This document shows, piece after piece, positions 17,190 through 22,947 of a stretch of 22,947 bases of DNA (the stretch's first letter is position 1; every line of letters begins with the position of its first letter). The stretch lies in NCBI GenBank assembly GCA_964581165.1, contig CAZOMM010000030.1, forward strand, positions 1 to 22,947, in the 5' to 3' direction. The translations under genes were made by a program, and so were the position numbers. The notes below the pieces were generated by a model, which saw nothing but the letters and a program-made list of their open reading frames with translations, made no database searches and had not been told where the DNA came from. The stretch is from CAZPAN01 sp964581165 (lineage in GTDB: Bacteria > Actinomycetota > Coriobacteriia > Coriobacteriales > CADBOM01).

Positions 17190-17912
17190 TTATGGTCTTA
17201 CTATCACCGTCGTAAAGTACGACTTGTCGCCCTCCAGCTCATCCAAGCTATATGCCACGTGCTCATCTGCTAAACCACAGTTTTGAATGGCCGAAGCTTT
17301 GTCGTATTCGCCGCGTTCGCGCAGCAATGCCTTGAGCTGCTCTAAGGGTTTTCCTGCTTTCATAATCACCTTTGTGCCAGGCATCGACAAAGCAGCCTCT
17401 AGATCAGAGAATCCAGCAGGCACAATATGCAAAGGCGTATCCATGGCAGGTGTTAGAGTTTGGTCTAGAGTTGCAGAAATGGCACAAAAGCTTGGAACCC
17501 CAGGAATGGTCTTACAGGTATATCCCAGCCCGGCCACGATGTCTTTAACATAGGTATATGTTGCAAATATGCTAGCGTCGCCAAGCACGGGCATTGCAAC
17601 ACTATTTTTACTCTCAAGCTCAGCAATCACTGCATCAGCAGCCTCTTGATGGCTGCGCTTGAGAACATCCTTGTCCTTTGTCATCGCAAAATGCAAGTCG
17701 ATGGTGCGCTTATCCCCAATTTTTGCAGCCTGTTTGGCTATATCGTAGGCAACAGTGGCACCCTTTGCCGACTTAACTGCAGCAATTGTTTGGCAGGCCT
17801 CCAAAACCTCTACAGCCTTTAGAGTAACGAGTCCCGGATCACCAGGTCCCACGCTTACTCCATAAAAAATGGCTTCGCCTATCTCGGCATCACCTTTTGC
17901 AGTAGCACCCAT
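17190..17912 (-). CDS. cbiL: Cobalt-precorrin-2 C20-methyltransferase
   Basis: SAM-dependent methylation of C20 of cobalt-sirohydrochlorin, giving cobalt-precorrin-3. With the start at ATG 17912 the protein has 240 residues, normal for the family; this start has a strong GGAGGAG 8 bases upstream and clears the cbiD stop by 26 bp. A longer frame to 17963 would overlap cbiD. Motifs: YGVSVGPGDPGLVTLKAVEVL, AAVKSAKGATVAYDIA, AMPVLGDASIFATYTYV, IPGVPSFCAISATL and KAGKPLEQLKALLRERG, all typical of CbiL/CobI. The GVSVGPGDP loop binds SAM. Confidence 0.96.
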   Translation of the reverse strand: MGATAKGDAEIGEAIFYGVSVGPGDPGLVTLKAVEVLEACQTIAAVKSAKGATVAYDIAKQAAKIGDKRTIDLHFAMTKDKDVLKRSHQEAADAVIAELESKNSVAMPVLGDASIFATYTYVKDIVAGLGYTCKTIPGVPSFCAISATLDQTLTPAMDTPLHIVPAGFSDLEAALSMPGTKVIMKAGKPLEQLKALLRERGEYDKASAIQNCGLADEHVAYSLDELEGDKSYFTTVIVRP

Positions 17913-17938
17913 TAGATGTTCTCCTCCACTACCTTCTA

Positions 17939-19135
17939 CTAACACTCGCCTTTGGCAAAGCAAGTGGGTAAAACAGATTCTTCGCCCATAGATTCCACAA
18001 GAGAATTTGCACTCGGAGTGCGAAAAAGTTCTCCTCGTTTATTACTAAAAACCACCGCCCCAATCTCAAGAGCGGCAGCTGCTCTATGCTTGAGTCTTTC
18101 GTCAAGAGCTAAAGACATCGAATCCATCGTTACAGACAGCATATCAGCCTTATCTAGTATCTCCACACAAGCATCTGTGGTTGCAGCATTCATTAGCTCT
18201 CGACAAAGCTTCGTACTGGCACCGCATACAGCAGCATGTGCACAGATAATCTCTACACGACAATCAGCTACATGCGAATGGGTATCCATCACGCCAGCAG
18301 CAACCTTGGCCATCTTTCCAAAATGGCCTACCAAAAGCAATCTCTCAAAACCTTCTCTAGCCGCAAAATCAATGGCATCCCCAATAAAATTTGAGCATGT
18401 CACAACAGGGATGGCTTCTGAAAGTTTTGAGAGAGTATCGTCGTTGCGCACAAAGTCGAGTCCGTAATTGCCAGGAACAACAATCAAATTTGTTGAACCC
18501 TCGGCATGCTTTTGGCGGATCTCCAGCTCAATGCTGTCTCTTAGGGCAGCAAGGCTGCGTGGTTCAACAATTCCAGTGGTTCCAAGTATGGAGATACCAC
18601 CTTCTATTCCCAAATTAGGATTGAAAGTCTTTCTCGCCGCCTCGATGCCATCCTCAGCACTAATTGTGATTTCAATTGCGCAAGGCACATCATGCTCGCG
18701 ACATATTCTTTGAACCTCTTTGGTGATCATCTCTCTAGGCACACGATTGATCGCCGCCTCCCCAACAGCTTGATCAAGCCCAGGTTTAGTAACTCGTCCA
18801 ACACCTTTGCCGCCCAAAATTGTCACGCCAGAAATGTCAGACTTGCATGCACGAGCAGAGATCAAAAGCCCATCTGTGGCATCAACGTCATCTCCGGCAT
18901 CTTTGCGTACCCCACACGAGACCCATTCCCAATTATCTGCGTAACTAACATCTTCTAGCTCAACTGAAACCTCGAGTCCAGCAGGTGTGTTGATGCTCGC
19001 CTCCGCGATCTCGCGGTGCTCCAACAACATCGCAGTAGCTGCCTGTGCAGCCAAAGCAGCACAGCTACCTGTGGTATAGCCCAAACGAAGCCTTTTAGTT
19101 CCGGAATATGTGTAATGAGAAAAGCTCAAGGTCAC
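17939..19135 (-). CDS. cbiD: Cobalt-precorrin-5B C1-methyltransferase
   Basis: Methylates C1 in the anaerobic pathway; CbiD is unrelated to the other corrin methyltransferases. The roughly 398-residue product opens with RLRLGYTTGSCAALAAQAA, the family signature, and continues with KDAGDDVDATDGLLISA, AINRVPREMI, GIEGGISILGTTGIVEP, VVPGNYGLDF and LLVGHFGKMAKVAAG VMDTHS. I prefer GTG at 19135 because AGG lies six bases before it and it overlaps the cbiK stop as TAGTG; a TTG six bases upstream is the other option. The gene is preceded by cbiK and followed by cbiL after 26 bp. Confidence 0.95.
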   Translation of the reverse strand: MTLSFSHYTYSGTKRLRLGYTTGSCAALAAQAATAMLLEHREIAEASINTPAGLEVSVELEDVSYADNWEWVSCGVRKDAGDDVDATDGLLISARACKSDISGVTILGGKGVGRVTKPGLDQAVGEAAINRVPREMITKEVQRICREHDVPCAIEITISAEDGIEAARKTFNPNLGIEGGISILGTTGIVEPRSLAALRDSIELEIRQKHAEGSTNLIVVPGNYGLDFVRNDDTLSKLSEAIPVVTCSNFIGDAIDFAAREGFERLLLVGHFGKMAKVAAGVMDTHSHVADCRVEIICAHAAVCGASTKLCRELMNAATTDACVEILDKADMLSVTMDSMSLALDERLKHRAAAALEIGAVVFSNKRGELFRTPSANSLVESMGEESVLPTCFAKGEC

Positions 19136-19914
19136 TACCAACCTAGCAAGTTTGCTGCTTTTTTAGCATGGGAGATATAAAGCTCTCGAACCTGAGGAAT
19201 CTCGCCTAAGCCGGTGATATCACATTTGACCTCATAGCCCGCACGCTTAAGCACATTTGCCCAGCTGTCCTCATCGTCGCCAGCCATATCGTTTTTTGCA
19301 TGTTCTCCTGCAACAAGCATCAGGGGGGCTAATGTAACATGATTTGCTCCCAGCTTTTTAAGTCCCAACATCGCCTCGTCTAAACTCGGAAAAGCTTCCA
19401 CTGTTGCAATAATCATGTCTGGTCTTTCATGCAGAGATAATTGATAGTCCAAGGCAGCATAAGCTACGTTTGCGAACTGTTCAGTTCCGTGCCCCATAAA
19501 TAAAACTGCATGATCATCTGTCTTGGCAAACCTCTCCTCAAGCATCAAAGCAAGATCGGCAATATCGCTTGAGCCATTCATCAGAGGCTTTGCAAGCTCA
19601 ATTTTTGTAAAAAGAGATCTACACGCATCTACGGCAGCTATCACCTTGTCATATTCCTCACCTGGGAGAACATGTCCCACCGAAACTAAAACCTCATCTA
19701 TTCCTTTAGATGCCATATCTCGCAAAGCACCCTCAACATCTAGAATCTCAATTCCACGTTTGCTTAGCGCCCGACGGATCATTCCAGATGTATAGGCCTG
19801 AAAAACCTGATCTAAACCAAATCGATCTTTTAGATCTAGAGCCAAAGCATCCAATGCATTTTTACGGGCCGATTCATGAGTGCTACCAAAACTGGCAAAT
19901 AAAATGCCTCTCAT
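19135..19914 (-). CDS. cbiK: Anaerobic sirohydrochlorin cobaltochelatase
   Basis: Inserts Co(II) into sirohydrochlorin, the committed step of anaerobic B12 synthesis. The 259-residue product is CbiK rather than the short CbiX: MRGILFASFGSTHESARKNAL at the start, EVLVSVGHVLPGEEYDKV in the middle, and the three metal-site motifs LFMGHGTEQFAN (His), ATVEAFPSLDEA (Glu) and MLVAGEHAKNDMAGD (His). No signal peptide, so cytoplasmic. First gene of the minus-strand array; AAAGGAG lies 10 bases before the ATG at 19914. The upstream spacer holds a repeat array. Confidence 0.96.
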   Translation of the reverse strand: MRGILFASFGSTHESARKNALDALALDLKDRFGLDQVFQAYTSGMIRRALSKRGIEILDVEGALRDMASKGIDEVLVSVGHVLPGEEYDKVIAAVDACRSLFTKIELAKPLMNGSSDIADLALMLEERFAKTDDHAVLFMGHGTEQFANVAYAALDYQLSLHERPDMIIATVEAFPSLDEAMLGLKKLGANHVTLAPLMLVAGEHAKNDMAGDDEDSWANVLKRAGYEVKCDITGLGEIPQVRELYISHAKKAANLLGW

Positions 19915-20027
19915 ATCTTCTTGTCTCCTTTATGCGCTTTTAAACAAGGCACAAAAAATACACAGACCAAGCAATTTACCAAAAAGCATGGTCAAATACG
20001 CTGATTGCGAGTTCTAAACCGTTAGAA

Positions 20028-20253
20028 AAACTGGATGCATAAACTAAGTGCCTGAGCTAGATACCTAGGCTAGGCACCCAAACTGCCGGAAAGCCCAGGC
20101 AACCAAACCAGACACCTAAACCAGACACCTGAGCTAGGTGCCTGAACCGCCAAAAACCTAGGCACCCAGACTGGCCGCCTGAACGAGACACTCAAACTGA
20201 GTACCCAAGCCAAGCACCTAGGCGCCCAAACTGAGTACCCAAGCCAAGCACCC
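20028..20253. repeat. Degenerate 13-bp tandem repeat array in the cbiK leader
   Basis: Read on the minus strand, about 16-17 head-to-tail units fit the consensus RGGYGYCTRGYTY, for example aggtgtctggttt (two adjacent identical copies), aggcacctagctc, gggtgcctagcct and gggtactcagttt. A few units are shifted by short insertions. A 26-bp segment at 20193-20218 is repeated perfectly at 20227-20252. Neighbouring units can pair (CAGGCACCT with AGGTGTCTG), so an RNA copy could form short hairpins. If the promoter below is used, the array is in the 5' leader of the main operon. Confidence 0.8.
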
Positions 20254-20286
20254 TAATAACTCTGTCCGCTTTTCTAACAAAAGGGA

Positions 20287-20314
20287 ATTATAGAATAGTA
20301 TATCCGGTTTTAAA
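20287..20314 (-). promoter_or_regulatory. Candidate promoter for the cbiK-hemL operon
   Basis: On the minus strand TTTAAA (20314-20309) is followed after 16 bases by a perfect TATAAT (20292-20287). A start near 20280 would give a leader of about 366 bases that includes the whole 13-bp array. Other AT-rich boxes nearby make the exact choice uncertain. Confidence 0.4.
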
Positions 20315-20436
20315 GCCCAGTTTAGATATGCTTTTATACATTAGTACAATGTCAAAGATTAAAGACAGTGCTCAATTTGGACATATGATACAAAGACTTT
20401 GGCTAGTATTTTGCTGTGGCTAGCGTTTTGGATGCT

Positions 20437-20455
20437 ACATTTAACGTTTAAATGT
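20437..20455. promoter_or_regulatory. Inverted repeat, candidate operator
   Basis: ACATTTAA, 3-base spacer CGT, TTAAATGT: perfect 8-bp arms. It lies 76 bp before the cbiF start and about 520 bp before cbiK. The symmetric AT-rich form suits a dimeric regulator site; there is no direct evidence for which regulator. Confidence 0.4.
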
Positions 20456-20462
20456 GTCATAT

Positions 20463-20495
20463 CCTACAAAGTAGCTTTATAAACTGCTTTGTAGG
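20463..20495 (+). promoter_or_regulatory. 33-bp near-palindrome in the cbiF upstream region
   Basis: CCTACAAAG and CTTTGTAGG form perfect 9-bp arms, and most inner positions also pair, with one G-T and one mismatch. A TATAAA box (20478-20483) lies at the centre. It could be an operator over the cbiF promoter or, if transcribed, a leader hairpin 23 bases before the ribosome-binding site; the following ctttatgtttt is only weakly T-rich. Confidence 0.45.
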
Positions 20496-20530
20496 CTTTA
20501 TGTTTTGATGAGTTTTTAGGAGGAAGCTAG

Positions 20531-21316
20531 ATGATTCATTTTGTTGGCGCAGGAAGTGGCGCTGTCGATCTTATAACTGTCAGAGGCGCTAAACTTCTTT
20601 CAAAGGCGGATGTGGTCATCTGGGCCGGCAGTCTTGTAAATCCTGAGCTTTTAGAATCCTGCAAAAAAGACTGTGAGATTCACGACAGCGCAAAGATGAC
20701 ACTCGAAGAAGTAATCGAAGTTATGCGCCAAGCAGAATCTGAGGGAAAAGACGTTGTGAGGCTTCACACTGGCGATCCCTCTATTTTTGGTGCCATCCGA
20801 GAACAAATGGATGCCTTGCAAGAAGCCGGGATTCGCTATGAAGTGGTTCCCGGAGTGTCTAGCTTCTGCGGTGCTGCAGCCTCTTTGGGTGCCGAGCTTA
20901 CCTTGCCAGGAGTAAGCCAAACTGTAATTCTCACTCGCCTTGCAGGGCGCACTCCAGTTCCAGAAGGAGAGAGCATGCGCTCTCTTGCCTCGCATGGGGC
21001 AACAATGGTGATTTTTTTATCCTCGGCTATGTTGGCAAAATTACAAGAAGAGCTAATTGCTGGTGGATATGCTCCAGATACTCCTGCTGCGATTGTATAT
21101 AAGGCAAGCTGGCCAGATGAATTAGTTCTGCGTTGCACGATAGAAAGCCTTCACGAAACCGGCGAGACAGCAGGCATTCACTCTACTGCTCTTGTTTTTG
21201 TTGGAGGAGTTCTGGGAAATGAATATGATCGCAGTCTTCTCTATCACCCAGGATTCACCACAGCATTTCGCAAAGGCGATGATTCAATCGAATTCGACAG
21301 CTCAGTCGAAGCCTAA
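20531..21316 (+). CDS. cbiF: Cobalt-precorrin-4 C11-methyltransferase
   Basis: SAM-dependent methylation of C11 of cobalt-precorrin-4, the step between CbiH and CbiG. The 261-residue product shows the CbiF/CobM pattern: MIHFVGAGSGAVDLITVRG, DVVIWAGSLVNPELL, RLHTGDPSIFGAIREQMDAL near 77, YEVVPGVSSFCGAAASLGAELTLP split by a turn, QTVILTRLAGRTPVPEGE, and the conserved VYKASWPDE near 189. A near-consensus AGGAGGA lies 6 bases before the ATG. It is the only corrin-ring gene on the plus strand, alone and divergent from the operon that needs it. After the stop comes a convergent neighbour and a shared hairpin. Confidence 0.97.
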   Translation: MIHFVGAGSGAVDLITVRGAKLLSKADVVIWAGSLVNPELLESCKKDCEIHDSAKMTLEEVIEVMRQAESEGKDVVRLHTGDPSIFGAIREQMDALQEAGIRYEVVPGVSSFCGAAASLGAELTLPGVSQTVILTRLAGRTPVPEGESMRSLASHGATMVIFLSSAMLAKLQEELIAGGYAPDTPAAIVYKASWPDELVLRCTIESLHETGETAGIHSTALVFVGGVLGNEYDRSLLYHPGFTTAFRKGDDSIEFDSSVEA

Positions 21317-21371
21317 AAATCCCAGCAGGCACCCCAGCAGTCACATTTTTTGAAACATAACCCTAAAAAGC

Positions 21372-21403
21372 GAGGCTCTGGATACAAAATGATCCAGAGC
21401 CTC
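21372..21403. terminator. Hairpin terminator between convergent genes
   Basis: GAGGCTCTGGAT, loop acaaaatg, ATCCAGAGCCTC: a perfect 12-bp stem. On the minus strand it is followed by GCTTTTTAGGG, so it best serves the URO-D-like gene read leftward. On the plus strand, downstream of cbiF, the following bases are not T-rich, so termination there would be weaker. Confidence 0.8.
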
Positions 21404-21459
21404 AATGCGCCATCCTGAAGTCGAATACTTACAAAGCAAACAACCTACAATCAAGCGCC

Positions 21460-21509
21460 TGCAAGTGTTTGCAAGCATCTACAAGCACGTGCAAATAACT
21501 ACAAAATAA
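21460..21509. repeat. 10-bp degenerate tandem repeats
   Basis: Five consecutive 10-bp units begin TRCAA: tgcaagtgtt, tgcaagcatc, tacaagcacg, tgcaaataac, tacaaaataa. Weaker related words extend to about 21431 and reappear near 21543. They lie in the 257-bp spacer between the cbiF and URO-D-like stops, beyond the hairpin; nothing else was seen in that spacer. Confidence 0.75.
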
Positions 21510-21573
21510 TCTGAAAGGAGCAGTAATTCACAGACAAACAACCTGCAAATAGAACACTTGCAAACCCAAGCGT

Positions 21574-22593
21574 TTATAAACCAAACACCTCTTTGTTGTA
21601 ACGCTCAATCTCATCGCAAACAATCTGATCGGTGCGAGGGAATATCGCTCCATTCTTAAGACCTGGAGTCAAGCTGCAGATCCAGTGTCCGCCCGGACGA
21701 TACTCTTCCATTGCACGACGTACCTCGGCACGAATTTCTTCTTCTGTAGAGTCAGCTCGGTCGACTACAGAGTCCAAACCGCCCATAAGTATCATCTCGC
21801 CTGCTAGGTCTTTTTGCATCTTGGGGATATCGTTAGTAGGAAGCACTCCCTGCCAGATATCGGCACCAATCTCAGCAAGATCACATACGATTGGCTCAAG
21901 ATAGCTGTCGGCATGGTGGACAACAATTATGCCAGCATCCTTCAGCATCGAATACATCTTGCGATAGTTCTCTTTAAAGAAGCTCCTCCAGGTATCTGGT
22001 GGGAAGAACAAGTTCTGCTTAGTACCCCAATCGTCATGAGAGTTAATTGCATCTGGACGCAAGTACTCAACCAGCAGCTCGGCATAGCGATAACGCCACG
22101 CAGCTATGGCATCAATAAACTCATGCATGGCCTCTTCGACATCTTCGTCTACCAAATTAACCAAGGTGTCTTCCATTCCCATAAGGAAGTGAGATTGCTC
22201 AAAAGTACCCGTTCCAAAATGAACGATAGACAGATAGCCGCGCTTACGAATTTCGTCCTGTAGCTTTCGAGCCTCATCCCAAGCTCCCGGCTCGGCAGCT
22301 GCAGCCTCGATGTCAGGGAATGTCACAAGTTCTTTCCAGCGCAACACATCGGGGCACACACAGTCGTCCGCTGTAACCACGGGCATCGCTCCTGGCTCAT
22401 CCTCTGGCCAGTCGATGCGAGTTCCCCAACGATCGCGAGTATTAATACCGCCACGATGACGATTGCCACGCAGGTAAATAATGAGCGGCTCCACCATATT
22501 GAACTCGAATGGCTCCCACTGAACAAGCATGCGATCGGGCTTACCGTCCTTTTTCATAAGTTCGTACAAGTTCTCCACAGCCGTAAGTGCCAT
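21574..22593 (-). CDS. Uroporphyrinogen-decarboxylase-superfamily protein, function unknown
   Basis: A 339-residue TIM-barrel-type protein of the URO-D superfamily, which contains both HemE and the corrinoid methyltransferases (MtaA/MtbA type). Visible motifs: GTGTFEQSHFLMGMED near 127, NSHDDWGTKQNLFFPP near 184, a VVHHADSYLEPIV segment at 224-236 and ADIWQGVLPTNDI. It lacks the PVWxMRQAGR start of HemE, so heme synthesis is unlikely. At the place where corrinoid methyltransferases have a zinc-binding HxC it has His-His-Ala-Asp, so a Zn-thiol methyltransferase role is not supported either. GAAAGGAA precedes the ATG at 22593. The neighbouring symporter suggests a catabolic role, perhaps corrinoid-linked; that is inference. 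Confidence 0.8.
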   Translation of the reverse strand: MALTAVENLYELMKKDGKPDRMLVQWEPFEFNMVEPLIIYLRGNRHRGGINTRDRWGTRIDWPEDEPGAMPVVTADDCVCPDVLRWKELVTFPDIEAAAAEPGAWDEARKLQDEIRKRGYLSIVHFGTGTFEQSHFLMGMEDTLVNLVDEDVEEAMHEFIDAIAAWRYRYAELLVEYLRPDAINSHDDWGTKQNLFFPPDTWRSFFKENYRKMYSMLKDAGIIVVHHADSYLEPIVCDLAEIGADIWQGVLPTNDIPKMQKDLAGEMILMGGLDSVVDRADSTEEEIRAEVRRAMEEYRPGGHWICSLTPGLKNGAIFPRTDQIVCDEIERYNKEVFGL

Positions 22594-22653
22594 TATGTAG
22601 TTCCTTTCTCATAAATTAGAATCTGTGACTTAAAAACCAACATGTGAATAACG

Positions 22654-22670
22654 CTCGAGGAATACTCGAG
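22654..22670. other. Short inverted repeat between URO-D-like gene and symporter
   Basis: CTCGAG, spacer gaata, CTCGAG. It lies 17 bp beyond the symporter stop, reading leftward, in a 93-bp spacer. No T-run follows directly, although TTTTT appears some 20 bases on, so terminator function is uncertain. Confidence 0.3.
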
Positions 22671-22686
22671 GTAATTCGCGCTCAAA

Positions 22687-22947
22687 CTAGTCCTGCTGTT
22701 TGGCTTCTTTGCGTTGTTGTATCTCTTTCTCCATTTCGACAATTCCTTTGTCGGTAAGCTTAAAGGCAAAGAGAGGGATAAGAGAAATCACAAGGCAAGC
22801 AATGGGCATCCAAGCAAAACCTGCACGTATGCCATCGGCATATATGGTCAGGTCAGGCGAAGTAGCAACATAACCTATAGCAGCAAGAATGGCAGGTATG
22901 ACTACACCACGAACCGCAACGCCAATCTTGATAGCCAAAGCACAGAA
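22687..22947 (-). CDS. C-terminal part of a GPH-type (MelB-like) symporter, cut by the window edge
   Basis: The open frame continues through the right edge (FCALAIKIG), so the gene starts outside the window; a TTG at 22938 is an internal leucine, not a start. The visible 86 residues hold AIKIGVAVRG, a hydrophobic helix (VVIPAILAAIGYVA), a segment ADGIRAGFAWMP, another helix (ACLVISLIPLFAF) and a charged tail KLTDKGIVEMEKEI. This matches the last two helices of glycoside-pentoside-hexuronide:cation symporters. The substrate cannot be judged. It is on the same strand as the URO-D-like gene 93 bp away, possibly co-transcribed. Confidence 0.7.
   Translation of the reverse strand, partial: FCALAIKIGVAVRGVVIPAILAAIGYVATSPDLTIYADGIRAGFAWMPIACLVISLIPLFAFKLTDKGIVEMEKEIQQRKEAKQQD

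Larger units (their letters stand above)
57..19914 (-). other. Putative cobalamin/tetrapyrrole operon (16 genes)
   Basis: Sixteen consecutive minus-strand genes run from cbiK to hemL. Stop/start overlaps of 4 bases (ATGA) occur at cbiH/cbiET, cbiA/cbiB, cobD/cbiP, cbiC/hemA and hemA/hemC; 8-base overlaps at cbiET/cbiA, hemC/cobA-hemD and hemB/hemL. The larger gaps are cbiB-cobD (95 bp), cbiP-cbiC (169 bp) and cobA-hemD to hemB (63 bp). No obvious hairpin-plus-T-run terminator was seen inside the array. Co-transcription is inferred from spacing. The content covers glutamyl-tRNA to adenosylcobinamide phosphate except cbiF, which is divergent, and a corrinoid adenosyltransferase, which is absent. 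Confidence 0.8.
19915..20530. other. 616-bp divergent spacer between cbiK and cbiF
   Basis: No gene is supported here. From left to right it holds the cbiK ribosome-binding site, a plain AT-rich leader (19930-20027), a 13-bp repeat array (20028-20253), a candidate minus-strand promoter (20287-20314), and several inverted repeats and a direct repeat before cbiF. CATATGATACAAAG (20382-20395) recurs as CATATCCTACAAAG at 20458-20471. I looked for a cobalamin-riboswitch B12 box on both strands and saw none. Confidence 0.8.

Noticed and set aside
17913..17963. Longer CbiL start at 17963
   Set aside because: It would run 25 bases into cbiD and lacks a good ribosome-binding site; ATG at 17912 has GGAGGAG at proper spacing.
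20028..20253. CRISPR-like array
   Set aside because: Units are 13 bp, head to tail and without unique spacers, and no cas genes are nearby; a degenerate tandem repeat fits better.
21574..22593. HemE, true uroporphyrinogen decarboxylase
   Set aside because: The conserved N-terminal substrate-binding motif of HemE is missing, and the gene is not linked to the operon.
22687..22938. Small complete membrane protein of 83 residues
   Set aside because: The frame is open through the window edge and the residues match the end of a GPH symporter, so it is a truncated larger gene.

Overview
The window carries an almost complete set of genes for making the corrin ring of vitamin B12 by the anaerobic (early cobalt insertion) route, including every step that supplies its tetrapyrrole precursor. 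The CbiK cobaltochelatase with CbiG, CbiD and CbiJ marks the oxygen-independent pathway, so the host is an anaerobe. Base composition is moderate. I lean towards a Coriobacteriia/Eggerthellaceae-type actinobacterium, because of the orphan uroporphyrinogen-decarboxylase-like protein beside a sugar-type symporter, but a clostridial host is not excluded; this is inference from gene style, not a database match.

Layout. Positions 57-19914 are one tightly packed minus-strand array, read right to left: cbiK, cbiD, cbiL, cbiG, cbiH, cbiET, cbiA, cbiB, cobD, cbiP, cbiC, a hemA-cbiJ-sirC triple fusion, hemC, cobA-hemD, hemB, hemL. Most junctions overlap by 1-8 bases (several ATGA), so this is very probably one translationally coupled operon. 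cbiF, the one missing ring methyltransferase, lies alone on the plus strand (20531-21316), divergent from cbiK across a 616-base spacer. That spacer holds a degenerate 13-bp tandem repeat array, a candidate promoter and inverted repeats next to cbiF. A strong hairpin separates cbiF from a convergent URO-D-superfamily gene (21574-22593), and the window ends in the 3' part of a GPH-type symporter gene.

How the genes work together. HemA and HemL make 5-aminolevulinate from glutamyl-tRNA; HemB, HemC and HemD make uroporphyrinogen III; CobA and SirC make sirohydrochlorin; CbiK inserts cobalt; CbiL, CbiH, CbiF, CbiG, CbiD, CbiJ, CbiE/T and CbiC build cobyrinate; CbiA and CbiP amidate it; CobD supplies aminopropanol phosphate and CbiB attaches it. 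A corrinoid adenosyltransferase, the nucleotide-loop genes and cobalt transport are not in the window.

The most unusual feature is how often short local tandem repeats occur at boundaries: in spacers, across stop codons (cbiB, cbiP), and inside genes at domain junctions, where they encode low-complexity linkers (HemA-CbiJ-SirC, CbiE-CbiT, CbiG, both ends of CbiA). Each site has its own repeat unit. No cobalamin riboswitch is visible upstream of either transcription unit.
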